DNA from: a virus
DNA length: 32,023 nt
Strand: one strand, 5' to 3'
Virus record (IMG/VR): IMGVR_UViG_3300042547_000031
Location: 1 to 32,023 of that record
This document shows, one piece after another, positions 15,107-22,502 of the stretch; the first letter of the stretch is position 1, and each line of letters starts with the position of its first letter. A model generated the notes under the pieces. That model ran no database searches and had not been told where the DNA came from. It saw only the letters and a program-made list of their open reading frames with translations. The position numbers were made by a program, and so were the translations under genes.

Positions 15107-16879
15107 TTATTGATTGATTTTGATGATTACGATACCGGAGCCGCCTGCGCCGCCAGATTTGAAAGTTCCAGGGGGATTTTCACCACCACCGCCACCACCG
15201 CCACCGGTATTTATGGTTCCTGCTGTTCCATCAGTGCCATTTCCTCCTGCGCCTCCACCACCTGTTCCTCCAGTTCCTGCGGTGGCTGTTAACAACAATG
15301 ATCCACCACCGCCACCAGCGTAAGTTACGGACGTTCCAGTAATAGAAGATGCTGCGCCGTTACCTCCATTACCACCCGATGTGCCTGTTCCATTACCTCC
15401 AATACCTCCAGCAGCGGAAGGAGCAGCAGGAGCCGGAGTAACTATTGCACCAGCACCACCACCACCCCCAGCGCCATAATTAGGCGCACCCGAAACTCCG
15501 CTTCCTCCTGAATTACCCTGACTTGGAGAAGTTGATGGCGTGTTTCCAGCTCCAGCCGCTCCACTCCCACCATAACCACCGCCACCAGAACCCCCTGATG
15601 TTGCGTTAGAAGCTGGGTTTGAGCCACCACCACCACCGCCATACGCTTTGAACGTATTAGCTCCAGCCCCAGATGGGCTTTCTACAATCGGAGAACCCGC
15701 TATAGAAGAATCACCCCCTTTACCGCCAGCTAATGCAGAACCTCCAGCAGTGCCGGCCGCTCCTACGGTAATTGTATAATTTTGATTTTGTGTAACAGTT
15801 AAACCTGTACCAGTTCTAAATCCTCCAGCGCCGCCACCAGCACCAACACGGCCACCACCACCACCACCACCCGCAACTACAAGATAGTCAACGCTAGTAA
15901 CACCTGTCGGGCATTTCCAAGTAGTAGTGCCTTTGAACGTAAATACCGTTTGTGATGGTACGGTGTACTTGAGGATAACAATGCCGGAGCCGCCTGAACC
16001 TGCCGCACTTCCAGTAGAGCCGTTGCCAGAACCGCCACCACCGCCACCACGGTTTGCCGTGCCAGATGTTGCGCTTGTACTACCAGAGCCGCCATTTCCA
16101 CCCACACTAGAACCGCCTGTTCCGCCTGTTCCTGTTAATGACCCACCGCCTCCACCGCCTGCATAAGACAGAGTTGAGCCGCTAATACTACTTGGCGAGC
16201 CTGTTCCTCCATTACCAGTTGATCTAGCGTTTGTACCAGCTCCGCCAGCCCCTCCACCTCCTGCGGCAGTAAAAGGAGCGGCGTCTGGGCCAGAATCGGA
16301 ACCTCCGTTTGAGCCTTGTGATGGTGATACCGATGGGGTGTTTCCTGTCCCGCCTGTTGCTGATCCACTTAAAGCGGCAGCAGCCCCTCCTCCAGAACCG
16401 CCGTTTGCGCCGTTAATATTAGTATCTCTTGCACCACCTCCACCTCCACCCGCTGATTCAATAGTAGAAAATGGTGAAGGCCCAGCAATTGAAGAAACGC
16501 CGCCGCTATTTCCTCTTGCGCTAGAAGTTGGTGCTACACCGCCAGCACCAACTGTAATTGTGTAATCAGAACCCGCTGTAACAGCCAAACCTGTACCAGT
16601 TCTAAACCCGCCGGCACCTCCGCCACCATTGCCTCCGCCACTTGTGTATCGACCGCCGCTACCCCCACCAGCCACAACCAAATACTCAACCTCTGTAACA
16701 CCAGTAGGGCAAGTCCAAGTAGACGTAGCGGTAAAGGTTTGGACGACGGTGAAACCTGTGAAAGGCCAGATGCCCTGGCGCTGAGCAATAAATTGCTCCA
16801 TAAGCGACCAGACACCTTTAGCTGATGACGTTGTTGGGATATTTGCTGGGCCTATGACCCCGCCGTTACCTCGTGGCAT
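15107..16879 (-). CDS. Tail fibre/adhesin with two glycine-rich domains
   Basis: A 590-residue protein. The N-terminal ~44 residues (GGVIGPANIPTTSSAKGVWSLMEQ, then RQGIWP) look like a short attachment region. Two homologous glycine-rich domains follow, about 45-310 and 311-590. Each begins F-x-x-T-x-T-W-x-C-P-T-G-V-T-x-V-(E/D)-Y-L-V-V-A-G-G-G, has G-G-F-R-T-G-T-G-L-x-V-T ... Y-T-I-T-V-G-A in the middle, and ends G-G-S-G-I-V-I-(L/I)-K. This is an internal duplication of one module; a related module is in the 8733-10913 fibre. Such domains can form polyglycine-II brushes as in the phage S16 adhesin (inference). GGAG nine bases upstream supports the start. Confidence 0.85.
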   Translation of the reverse strand: MPRGNGGVIGPANIPTTSSAKGVWSLMEQFIAQRQGIWPFTGFTVVQTFTATSTWTCPTGVTEVEYLVVAGGGSGGRYTSGGGNGGGGAGGFRTGTGLAVTAGSDYTITVGAGGVAPTSSARGNSGGVSSIAGPSPFSTIESAGGGGGGARDTNINGANGGSGGGAAAALSGSATGGTGNTPSVSPSQGSNGGSDSGPDAAPFTAAGGGGAGGAGTNARSTGNGGTGSPSSISGSTLSYAGGGGGGSLTGTGGTGGSSVGGNGGSGSTSATSGTANRGGGGGGSGNGSTGSAAGSGGSGIVILKYTVPSQTVFTFKGTTTWKCPTGVTSVDYLVVAGGGGGGGRVGAGGGAGGFRTGTGLTVTQNQNYTITVGAAGTAGGSALAGGKGGDSSIAGSPIVESPSGAGANTFKAYGGGGGGSNPASNATSGGSGGGGYGGSGAAGAGNTPSTSPSQGNSGGSGVSGAPNYGAGGGGGAGAIVTPAPAAPSAAGGIGGNGTGTSGGNGGNGAASSITGTSVTYAGGGGGSLLLTATAGTGGTGGGGAGGNGTDGTAGTINTGGGGGGGGENPPGTFKSGGAGGSGIVIIKINQ

Positions 16880-16887
16880 AGCAACTC

Positions 16888-17262
16888 CTAGCTAATATCT
16901 TCGTAGCTGCAAACAATCTTTAAATCGCTTGCTGTGCCAGCCGTAGCACCTAGTGACGTATTTTCCTCAAGATAAACATAAGCGTCTTTATCAATCACAA
17001 CCAGCGTAGCGTCTGCTGGCACTGTAACCGTAGAAGCAATGGGTGTCGCCGTACCACCCAAAGCCGCAGCCGAGTAATAATTAATTGTGATTTCAGCGTT
17101 ACTCGTTCCATCCACGTTGGCTACATAAAGCGCATTAATCTTTAACACCTTGCCCGATGATGCAGCGTTACTAAGAATCGAAGTGGCCGAGGTTGTACTC
17201 AAATCCACCGTCACAGTCTTACCATTTATCGTGGTCGGTGATACTAAATTCGGTGCTGCCAT
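16888..17262 (-). CDS. Conserved small virion structural protein
   Basis: 124 residues, beta-rich. The pattern is NLVSPTTINGKTVTVDLS at the N-terminus, a central KVLKINALYVANVDGTSNAEITINYYS, and a C-terminal PADATLVVIDKDAYVYLEENTSLGA ... VCSYEDIS. I recognise this layout from marine phage virion proteins, where it is thought to be a tail or head-associated beta-sandwich; the exact role is not established. It is separated by three bases from the upstream fibre-like gene and eight bases from the glycine-rich fibre. GGGG is present before ATG 17262. Confidence 0.75.
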   Translation of the reverse strand: MAAPNLVSPTTINGKTVTVDLSTTSATSILSNAASSGKVLKINALYVANVDGTSNAEITINYYSAAALGGTATPIASTVTVPADATLVVIDKDAYVYLEENTSLGATAGTASDLKIVCSYEDIS

Positions 17263-17265
17263 GTT

Positions 17266-17862
17266 TTATCCCCAAATCATTGCTGGCATGATCCCGCCGC
17301 CGCTAGCTACAGGCAGTGCTCCGGGAGAAGAGTTCACAACAAGCCACTTAGCCCCCGAAGGGATAGTTACCGCATACCCCGAAGCAATCGTTACCGGACC
17401 AACCGATATACCGTTATACCCAGCCGTCAGTGTGTAGTTACTTGATATGGTTTGTTTTGACTCAAGGATCGTGGCAGATCCTGCCGCCGCAGCAGATATA
17501 GTCGTTGTGCCATTGCCGGGGGTCAGCGTAATGTTCGCCCCAGCCGTTAGCCCGTAAGCCGAACGCCCAGCGGGGTAAGTTACAAAGACGTTTTTAGTTC
17601 CGGCACCGAAGTTAACCAAGCTGCCCGAGTTACTCGATGATAGTACCGTCGTCCTACTGAGCGTGGTACCAGAGGCTGTGTACGTCCCTATCCCAACTTC
17701 CCAGTTGGAACCGGATTGGTCTGCGATAGTGTAAAAAGTAGTGTTCCCGTCCCCGATGGCGGAAAACGATTGAAACCCAGTTGCAGCACCAGCTAGGGTT
17801 ATTGTCCCCGTGCCAGTGCTGGTCGTGGTTTCCTGTACACGATCTGCGACGACAAAAGCCAT
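17266..17862 (-). CDS. Tail fibre-like protein (DRVQETTTSTGTG type)
   Basis: 198 residues. The first ~100 residues carry DRVQETTTSTGTGTITLAGAATGFQSF ... WEVGIGTYTASGTTLSRTTVLSSSNSG ... NFGAGTKNVFVTYPAGR, a well-known module at the start of many phage tail proteins. After a hinge, residues ~120-198 add a short domain with YTLTAGYNGISVGPVTIASGYAVTIPSGAKWLVV, a form found at fibre C-termini. Probably a fibre or fibre adaptor. No clear Shine-Dalgarno is seen before the ATG at 17862, which lies one base after the upstream stop, so it may rely on coupling. Confidence 0.8.
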   Translation of the reverse strand: MAFVVADRVQETTTSTGTGTITLAGAATGFQSFSAIGDGNTTFYTIADQSGSNWEVGIGTYTASGTTLSRTTVLSSSNSGSLVNFGAGTKNVFVTYPAGRSAYGLTAGANITLTPGNGTTTISAAAAGSATILESKQTISSNYTLTAGYNGISVGPVTIASGYAVTIPSGAKWLVVNSSPGALPVASGGGIMPAMIWG

Positions 17863-17863
17863 A

Positions 17864-18427
17864 TCATGCTGACAAGCTGAAGGTGTAGGTTACTTGCAAG
17901 GTATCGCCGTTAACGACCGAGCGATCACCGCCAGTGAAGTCAGATGCAGAGAACAACGTGCCCGATGTACCCGAAGCAGCACTTGCTAAGAACGCACCAC
18001 CAACCGTAGCCGAACTTGTAATGCTATACGAAGCTTTACTTGCTGAGTTCGTAACAACCGAGGGGTTAGCTGTGGTAGCCGCAGCAAACGTAGCGGCGGG
18101 GCGGTTACCGGTATAGGGGTTGATCTCAGTCCAGCCCGCATGTGAAGCTAGCGTATCGGAAGCTGCTGGCGTGTTAGAAGCCCCTGCACCATACAACCCA
18201 ATATACCAAGCGGTGATACGCGAAGTAGACCCATCAAGCGCAGTGCCAGCCATATACTGAAGACCGACGTTAACTACGAGATTCTTGGACTCAGCCGTCC
18301 ACTTGAGCTTGCCATCTTTGTCATAGCACTCAAACGTAAATTTACCCATAGCGCGGGCACCTTCCGACGAAGCAGGGCGAGCAATCAACCCACTTGCGGC
18401 GACATCATTAGCTTTAGCTTGTTCCAT
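17864..18427 (-). CDS. Conserved phage structural protein
   Basis: 187 residues. A short polar N-terminus leads to FTFECYDKDGKLKWTAESKNLVVNVGLQYMAG, then AWYIGLYGAGASNTPAASDTLASHAGWTEINPY and NRPAATF, and a beta-rich threonine/serine/alanine end. The order W-x-(A/E)-x-x-x-N-L-V-x-N-x-G-L, (Y/W)-x-G-L ... S-H-x-G-W-x-E recurs in phage tail-associated proteins next to fibre genes; no specific function is known to me. AAGGA precedes ATG 18427 and the gene overlaps its upstream neighbour by one base. Likely part of the tail or fibre base. Confidence 0.75.
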   Translation of the reverse strand: MEQAKANDVAASGLIARPASSEGARAMGKFTFECYDKDGKLKWTAESKNLVVNVGLQYMAGTALDGSTSRITAWYIGLYGAGASNTPAASDTLASHAGWTEINPYTGNRPAATFAAATTANPSVVTNSASKASYSITSSATVGGAFLASAASGTSGTLFSASDFTGGDRSVVNGDTLQVTYTFSLSA

Positions 18428-18855
18428 TATGAAATCCTTAATACAGAGTCGGTTGCGCCCATCGGCGGAAAAGTAACTACAAGGTTAGAGGCAGTTTTGG
18501 TTATTGTCTGCCCGAAGTTTAAAACACAAACTGCACGATTACCATTAGTTGAATTATAAATCAATGCCCCAGCGCACGTAAGAGTAACGTTTGAAAAGGT
18601 TGCGTCGTCAAACGACCAATAACCTGTGCCGTTGGCTGCAAGAGGCGTGATGTTTGTAAGTGCAATCCCACCAGCGGTGTAATTGGTTCCACTCGCCTCA
18701 TTTGATGTTGTATAGACGGTGGTGTCCGCTCCGAGGGTGGCAGTTGCGACGTACAAGGCGAGTTTAAAAACATCCCCCGTACTCCTTGTAAAGTTGTGCA
18801 GTCCTTGGGCAACTTCAGCCTTAAAACTTGTGCACATGGTCTGAACGATTGCCAT
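18427..18855 (-). CDS. Conserved phage structural protein
   Basis: 142 residues with the pattern CTSFKAEVAQGLHNF ... FKLALYVATATLG ... YTTSNEASGTNYTAGGIALTN ... YWSFDDATFSNVTLTCAGALIYNSTNGNRAVCVLNFG. I recognise this S-F-K-x-E-(L/V)-x-x-G-x-H-N-F ... A-L-Y pattern from conserved structural proteins of aquatic phages, where it is commonly paired with the neighbouring 187-residue protein; the role is unknown. Predominantly beta, no membrane segment. It overlaps the downstream gene by one base (TAATG), and GAGAT lies just before its own start. Confidence 0.75.
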   Translation of the reverse strand: MAIVQTMCTSFKAEVAQGLHNFTRSTGDVFKLALYVATATLGADTTVYTTSNEASGTNYTAGGIALTNITPLAANGTGYWSFDDATFSNVTLTCAGALIYNSTNGNRAVCVLNFGQTITKTASNLVVTFPPMGATDSVLRIS

Positions 18856-18856
18856 A

Positions 18857-19564
18857 CTATCTCACTGGATACCGAACTTGACCAGACCTGTAGGCGTCCT
18901 GACGATCCATACCATCACCAAGGCGTTTAGCAAGCGTCATAGCTTCATCGTACTTTGACTGCAAAATATTTGTAATTTCTGTCTCGGCTTTAATGAAGAA
19001 ATACCCCTCACGCAGGGCACCATATAACAATGCCGTATCAAAGTTTTCGCTAAGCCACGTCGTACCCGCCGTCACAATAGATTCTGGGTAGTAATAATAA
19101 TGAAGCTCGACGTTGTAGCTTGCATCAGGTGTTGGCCCAAGAATAAAACTTAATTCGTTTGTAACCGTCTGGCTAACGACATAGGGACCAAAAATAGCGT
19201 AATGCCGTGGGCGTCCTGTATTTCCCGACCCTGTGGGTATAGGGTAGGCTTCACGAATAAAGTTAACGTCTTTGTTAAGTAAGTAGTGATACCGCCCATC
19301 AGTATCGATAACCGCCAAGCTATAAGGCGCAAGAAAGTCATCAGGGCAAGTTAAATAGGGGTTATTGGCAGAAGTACCGCCCAATACATTCTTTCTTAAC
19401 GATGGGAACTGCACTGAGTTATAAATGCGCTGCTCGGCCTGCTGGACAAACGTAGCAAGCTGATCGTCAGAACTCCACACCGTGCCGGAGTCTGTCATGT
19501 TTATCGTCGGGAAGTCGTTTTCGACGTACCCTCGGATCGCAGTTTTTAACTCAGCGTAGTTCAC
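18857..19564 (-). CDS. Head-tail adaptor (SU10 adaptor-like)
   Basis: 235 residues, starting at GTG 19564 in a GTGA overlap with the upstream stop. N-terminal helices (YAELKTAIRGYVEND, then LATFVQQAEQRIYNSVQFPSLRKN) are followed by a beta region with YLTCPDDFLAPYSLAVIDTDGRYHYLLNKDVNFI and GRPRHYAIFG, then FILGPTPDASYNVELHYYYYPE, WLSENFDTALLYGALREGYFFIKAE and a C-terminal helix. This order matches the phage SU10-type adaptor proteins that bind beneath the portal and connect it to the tail in short-tailed phages. The call is from pattern memory; position next to neck proteins agrees. Confidence 0.8.
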   Translation of the reverse strand: MNYAELKTAIRGYVENDFPTINMTDSGTVWSSDDQLATFVQQAEQRIYNSVQFPSLRKNVLGGTSANNPYLTCPDDFLAPYSLAVIDTDGRYHYLLNKDVNFIREAYPIPTGSGNTGRPRHYAIFGPYVVSQTVTNELSFILGPTPDASYNVELHYYYYPESIVTAGTTWLSENFDTALLYGALREGYFFIKAETEITNILQSKYDEAMTLAKRLGDGMDRQDAYRSGQVRYPVR

Positions 19565-19824
19565 GCCATTGGACCCCGGCTCATAACACCTTTAGTGGCA
19601 GCACCCGCACCACGCATCTTAATACCCGAAGTTTTCACCTCGTTGTTGACTCGTTTGGTTTTATTGCCAATCGTCATGTCAACGGTATCAACTGCACTAC
19701 GATCAGGGCCAGAACCAGGGTTAGCTTCAACCTTGGTCTTCTTGCCTTTCATCGTGTGAGGCTCAGCGTAAGTTGACGCAGGGCCAACTTCTTTACCGCC
19801 TTTTTTCATGCTGTAGCTAGCCAT
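19561..19824 (-). CDS. Small basic virion-region protein ending in GAATKGVMSRGPMA
   Basis: 87 residues, highly basic and low in hydrophobics (SMKKGGKEVGPASTYAEPHTMKGKKTK, and a C-terminal GIKMRGAGAATKGVMSRGPMA). The R-G-x-G-A-A-T-K-G-x-(M/L)-S-R-G-P-M-A tail is a recurrent signature of small proteins in aquatic phage head/neck clusters; function unknown. It probably binds nucleic acid or the inner capsid face, but that is inference from charge. It overlaps the adaptor gene by GTGA and the 59-residue gene by TAATG, so translation is tightly coupled. Confidence 0.75.
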   Translation of the reverse strand: MASYSMKKGGKEVGPASTYAEPHTMKGKKTKVEANPGSGPDRSAVDTVDMTIGNKTKRVNNEVKTSGIKMRGAGAATKGVMSRGPMA

Positions 19825-20003
19825 TACCGCATCCCCTGATTACGGGCGCGAGCCATATTTCGACCCATCTTCCGCATGTCCATACCCGTCGGACCACCCT
19901 TCTTGAGTTTAGTCAGTGGGGCACCTTTATGCTTGGCTTTCTCATGCTTGTGCACTGCACCAGCAATCATCTTTTTGTCTTGCGCTAAATCTTTCTTATC
20001 CAT
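19824..20003 (-). CDS. 59-residue basic protein (HEKAKHKGAPLTKLKKGG type)
   Basis: A small gene of 59 residues starting at ATG 20003. AGGAG lies eight bases upstream. The product runs MDKKDLAQDKKMIAGAVHKH, then EKAKHKGAPLTKLKKGGPTG, and ends with MDMRKMGRNMARARNQGMR. It is rich in lysine, arginine, histidine and methionine, with no hydrophobic core. The H-x-x-A-x-H-x-G-x-P-L-T-K-L-K-K-G-G and G-R-N-(M/L)-A-(R/K) patterns are ones I recognise from small phage head-cluster proteins. It shares a TAATG junction with the next gene. Reading frame and context make it very likely real; the function is unknown. Confidence 0.82.
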   Translation of the reverse strand: MDKKDLAQDKKMIAGAVHKHEKAKHKGAPLTKLKKGGPTGMDMRKMGRNMARARNQGMR

Positions 20004-20012
20004 TATGGACTC

Positions 20013-20441
20013 CTAAGAAACGGTAACTGAATTAACAGCCCCAACTCCAATCAAATCATTTGGCGTAAGCCCTGTATCAAACCACCGCGCCCCACCAACA
20101 GGATACCAGCCCCATTGTATAACTCGACTGCCACCTAATGGAACCCCATTCTCGTCTTGGCTTGAGTCGTTATTGACAGGCTCAATTCTTAACCCATTAA
20201 CACCCGATTGATAATACGAGTTGGAATCAACTCTGGGATTACGGATAGCTTGTGGGTCATAAACCGGATACATACCAAGCTGCAATTGCGGCTGATCTGG
20301 TTCCCAACACTCAGGACAGACAAGAATATTGACGTTCTTGGTTTTGATGACGAGGGATTTAAGTTGTTTCAGTTTAAAGCGAAAGTTACACCTATCGCAT
20401 TGCGCGATGGCATATTTACCCGCTGCAAACTGATTGGGCAT
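20013..20441 (-). CDS. Small protein with a four-cysteine zinc-ribbon-like motif
   Basis: 142 residues. C15-x-x-C18 and C42-x-x-C45 (AQCDRCNFRF ... ILVCPECW) are spaced like a zinc ribbon or rubredoxin-type knuckle. The rest is beta/coil rich (QLQLGMYPVYDPQAIRNPRVDS, then SRVIQWGWYPVGGARWFDTG). I recognise it as a conserved small protein of the neck cluster in aquatic phages; the role is not established. Metal binding is a reasonable inference from the cysteines. GGGAG lies before ATG 20441, which overlaps the upstream stop by one base. Likely a neck or head-completion component. Confidence 0.75.
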   Translation of the reverse strand: MPNQFAAGKYAIAQCDRCNFRFKLKQLKSLVIKTKNVNILVCPECWEPDQPQLQLGMYPVYDPQAIRNPRVDSNSYYQSGVNGLRIEPVNNDSSQDENGVPLGGSRVIQWGWYPVGGARWFDTGLTPNDLIGVGAVNSVTVS

Positions 20442-21205
20442 TAGAAGCTCCCGGTGTTACCCAAATACATCCTACGAGGCACAAACCGAACTGCTGCCTT
20501 TTCACGATCTTCACCAGCAGCAAAATTCCACTGCTCTTCGTAAGCAGCCTTAAGCATCTGAAGCCGCTCTAACCCTTCAGGAATCTTCTGCGCGATGTAA
20601 TACGCCAATCCTGCTGTGATGCAAGGCAGAAATCTAAACGGCATATCTTGAGTTTGAATCCCATCGCCAGCGTTCTGAACGCGGCGCATTCGCCAGTAGA
20701 CTACTTGATAATAGGGCGCGGCTTCGGTACCTTGGTCAGGTACGGGCCAAACTGTGAATTGGGGGTAGGCTGTTGCAGATGGAGAATAGCTGCTGGTGGC
20801 GGGGTAGGTCGCTCCAGAGTTCCTGCTGATGTAAATCTGTATCGGTCGTGCTTGAGAAAGTTTGTTTGGGATTGTGGCGTAGGTGGATACACTAATCCGG
20901 GTAAGTGTGAGGTCAGCTTGCGTAGAGGCATTACCGGCTCCCGTTCTTATAACGTGCTCAAGCAAGTCAATGGTGTCGTTCGGTAAATCGTACGTCGCAG
21001 TGCCCTGTACCAAATTCTTCGTGCCCTGCTCAATCGTCCACATATTGATGCCACGATTTGCCCACTCAATGGTTAGCAGGTTCATCGAACGACGTGCAGT
21101 ACGCAAGTCGTAACCCGAGCGCATCTCCCGACCAGCCCTCTCAAAGGCTTCCTCGGCTATATCCGTAAACTCAAGATTAAAGTCGGTTGAACCGCTAGTG
21201 GTCAT
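20441..21205 (-). CDS. Neck / tail-tube-like structural protein
   Basis: 254 residues. Signature stretches are IAEEAFERAGREMRSGYDLRTARRSMNLLTIEWANRGINMWTIEQ, TYDLPNDTIDLLEHVIRTG, RISVSTYATIPNKLSQARPIQIYISR, the PQFTVWPVPDQ strand, and MPFRFLPCITAGLAYYIAQKIPEGLERLQMLKAAYEEQ. This family lies beside the adaptor in marine short-tailed phages and resembles, in helix-beta-helix order, the T7 gp11 (tail tubular A) type of neck ring. I call it a neck or head-tail joining protein with moderate confidence. The start at 21205 forms an ATGA overlap with the upstream gene. Confidence 0.75.
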   Translation of the reverse strand: MTTSGSTDFNLEFTDIAEEAFERAGREMRSGYDLRTARRSMNLLTIEWANRGINMWTIEQGTKNLVQGTATYDLPNDTIDLLEHVIRTGAGNASTQADLTLTRISVSTYATIPNKLSQARPIQIYISRNSGATYPATSSYSPSATAYPQFTVWPVPDQGTEAAPYYQVVYWRMRRVQNAGDGIQTQDMPFRFLPCITAGLAYYIAQKIPEGLERLQMLKAAYEEQWNFAAGEDREKAAVRFVPRRMYLGNTGSF

Positions 21206-21435
21206 CTAAATCTCGCAGTCTTAGCGGCAATTTTTGCCGGTTGTTTAACAAACTGCTTACCTGCGCTTTTTCCAGCTCGTTTTGCCTTTGTCGTTGCAGC
21301 GTATTCTGAAGGTGTAAGAGACTTAATTGCCGCCTCCGGGAGGTATCGTTCGCCAGTTTTGCTAGACGGTTTACCACTTTTTGTCCGCCATTTCTGATCC
21401 CCCCAATCCTTCAAACTCTGCTGCGGCGCTTTCAA
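21202..21435 (-). CDS. Small basic conserved protein (GERYLPEAA ... EYAATT type)
   Basis: 77 residues, strongly basic: SLKDWGDQKWRTKSGKPSSK, GERYLPEAAIKSLTPSEYAATT, then a lysine/alanine-rich tail. The pattern W-x-x-K-S-G-K-P-S ... G-E-R-Y-L-P ... E-Y-A-x-T-T-x-A-K-R is one I recognise from small phage proteins that accompany the DUF5872-like neighbour. No enzymatic motif. It overlaps both neighbours by four bases (ATGA). The recurring pairing suggests a joint role, perhaps nucleic-acid binding in the head; this is inference. Confidence 0.75.
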   Translation of the reverse strand: MKAPQQSLKDWGDQKWRTKSGKPSSKTGERYLPEAAIKSLTPSEYAATTKAKRAGKSAGKQFVKQPAKIAAKTARFR

Positions 21436-21707
21436 TCTCGGTAGCCCCCACCTGCGGCTTTATACTTCTTAGCTACAAGCTGTGCTTTCCTCGCGGACCA
21501 TTGCCCTGCACCTGTGCCATGAGTGGCTGCGGCTTTAACCTGAGACACAATCTTCTTGCGAAGTTCAGGTTTAGTGTAATTACCCGCAGCATTCACTTTG
21601 CCACCTTCAGCGTACTGAGTGAAATCAGTATCATCCCGCCTCGCTTTACGCTTGGCAGTAGGCATTTTAGAGGGCGAAATCGCCCCCATCCCGCGAGATG
21701 CCATCAT
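21432..21707 (-). CDS. Small basic protein with DUF5872-like WSARKAQ domain
   Basis: 91 residues from ATG 21707. A longer in-frame version starting at 21809 would add a sequence made by reading the upstream gene in the wrong frame, so I reject it; 21707 lies one base past the upstream TGA. The protein carries AEGGKVNAAGNYTKPELRKKIVSQVKAAATHGTGAGQWSARKAQLVAKKYKAAGGGYRD, matching the G-N-Y-T-K-P-x-L-R-x-x-(I/L) ... G-x-W-S-A-R-K-A-Q pattern of DUF5872-type proteins. Similar domains occur across marine phages and some bacteria; function is not established to my knowledge. Likely DNA-binding by composition. Confidence 0.78.
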   Translation of the reverse strand: MMASRGMGAISPSKMPTAKRKARRDDTDFTQYAEGGKVNAAGNYTKPELRKKIVSQVKAAATHGTGAGQWSARKAQLVAKKYKAAGGGYRD

Positions 21708-21708
21708 C

Positions 21709-21990
21709 TCAGCAAGCCTTACCGCCGTAGGCCATTTTCTTAACCTTACCGCCACCAGCCATCTTAATCTGCGTACCTTTGGTTTTACCTTTAGTAGCAA
21801 TACCATCACGACTAGGCGCTGCGGTCTTCACTGCACCCATTTTTGTGGGGGCTACGCCACCACCTTTAGCCATCTTTTTCATCGTAAATTCCTTTCCAAC
21901 GGATTGAGAGACACCTACTTTTTTAGCAAACTTCGGGTTGTGGGCCACCGCTTGCATGAACTTCTCTTGCTTTGCGCTAACTGCTGGCAT
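21709..21990 (-). CDS. Small basic protein with DUF3008-like MPAVSxKQEKFM start
   Basis: 93 residues. It opens MPAVSAKQEKFMQAVAHNPKFAKKVGVSQSVGKEF, the pattern of DUF3008-like small proteins (M-P-A-x-S-x-x-Q-x-x-(F/L)-M), followed by a very lysine/glycine-rich tail with four methionine-lysine steps (MKKMAKGGGV, KMAGGGKVKKMAYGGKAC). No membrane segment. It joins the preceding gene by TAATG and the next by a one-base gap. It probably acts with the neighbouring basic proteins; function unknown. Confidence 0.78.
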   Translation of the reverse strand: MPAVSAKQEKFMQAVAHNPKFAKKVGVSQSVGKEFTMKKMAKGGGVAPTKMGAVKTAAPSRDGIATKGKTKGTQIKMAGGGKVKKMAYGGKAC

Positions 21991-22244
21991 TACTGTTTCC
22001 CTTTAGCAAGCGCATCAATCTTAGCTTCAAGCCTTTCAAAGCCTGAATCAAACCGCTCCATAATCTTTTCAAGGTCTGCACGAACTTCTGCGCGAGTGAT
22101 GTGATCACGGGCAATTTCTTCACGGGTACGGTTTAGCAGAATTTGAATCCGCTTCTGTTCATCTGAGGATTGTTTCAGCATGAACATCACCAAGCCCACT
22201 AAAAACGACGTGATTAGATTCCAAACCAGAGCGCCTGTTTCCAT
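21990..22244 (-). CDS. Small single-pass membrane protein with cytoplasmic coiled coil
   Basis: 84 residues. One hydrophobic segment at residues ~7-23 (VWNLITSFLVGLVMFML) is followed by a charged helical region (QKRIQILLNRTREEIARDHITRAEVRADLEKIMERFDSGFERLEAKIDAL) with heptad-like leucine and isoleucine spacing. I do not recognise a named family. A membrane protein within the basic-protein cluster is unusual in position; it could be an anti-holin, a superinfection-exclusion factor or a head-cluster passenger. Each is speculation. The start overlaps no gene; it is four bases after the upstream stop. Confidence 0.68.
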   Translation of the reverse strand: METGALVWNLITSFLVGLVMFMLKQSSDEQKRIQILLNRTREEIARDHITRAEVRADLEKIMERFDSGFERLEAKIDALAKGKQ

Positions 22245-22247
22245 GAC

Positions 22248-22502
22248 TTAACACTTCCAAGCCCTTAACGATTTGTTGATGCGGCTGTTAGGGTCGTTGG
22301 CTGTTTTAGCACTCGTAAGTTTCTTCTTCATGCCTGACATCCGGGCACAGAATGACTTTTTACGGGCACCACCTTCCGGCTGTGGAGGTTTGAGTCCGGG
22401 TTTCCCCGGATTCGCTGCGTTATAAGAAGCTCTGCCTTTGGCGTTGAGTCCGCCTTTTTCAGATTTACCTTCTTTCCTCTGCCACGCCGGAGATTTAGCC
22501 AT
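22248..22502 (-). CDS. Small basic conserved protein (KGRASYN ... FCARMSGMK type)
   Basis: 84 residues. The pattern WQRKEGKSEKGGLNAKGRASYN, LKPPQPEGGARKKSFCARMSGMKKKL and NDPNSRINKSLRAWKC is strongly conserved in small proteins of aquatic phages (DUF6321-like, as I recall). Two cysteines (C52 and the C-terminal C84) flank a basic helix. No catalytic signature. It is one of the most recognisable members of the small-basic cluster; the role is unknown. It overlaps the upstream gene by 8 bases. Confidence 0.8.
   Translation of the reverse strand: MAKSPAWQRKEGKSEKGGLNAKGRASYNAANPGKPGLKPPQPEGGARKKSFCARMSGMKKKLTSAKTANDPNSRINKSLRAWKC

Noticed and set aside
21708-21809. N-terminal extension of the DUF5872-like gene to 21809
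   Set aside because: The added residues come from the neighbouring gene read in another frame; ATG 21707 after the upstream stop fits the gene chain.
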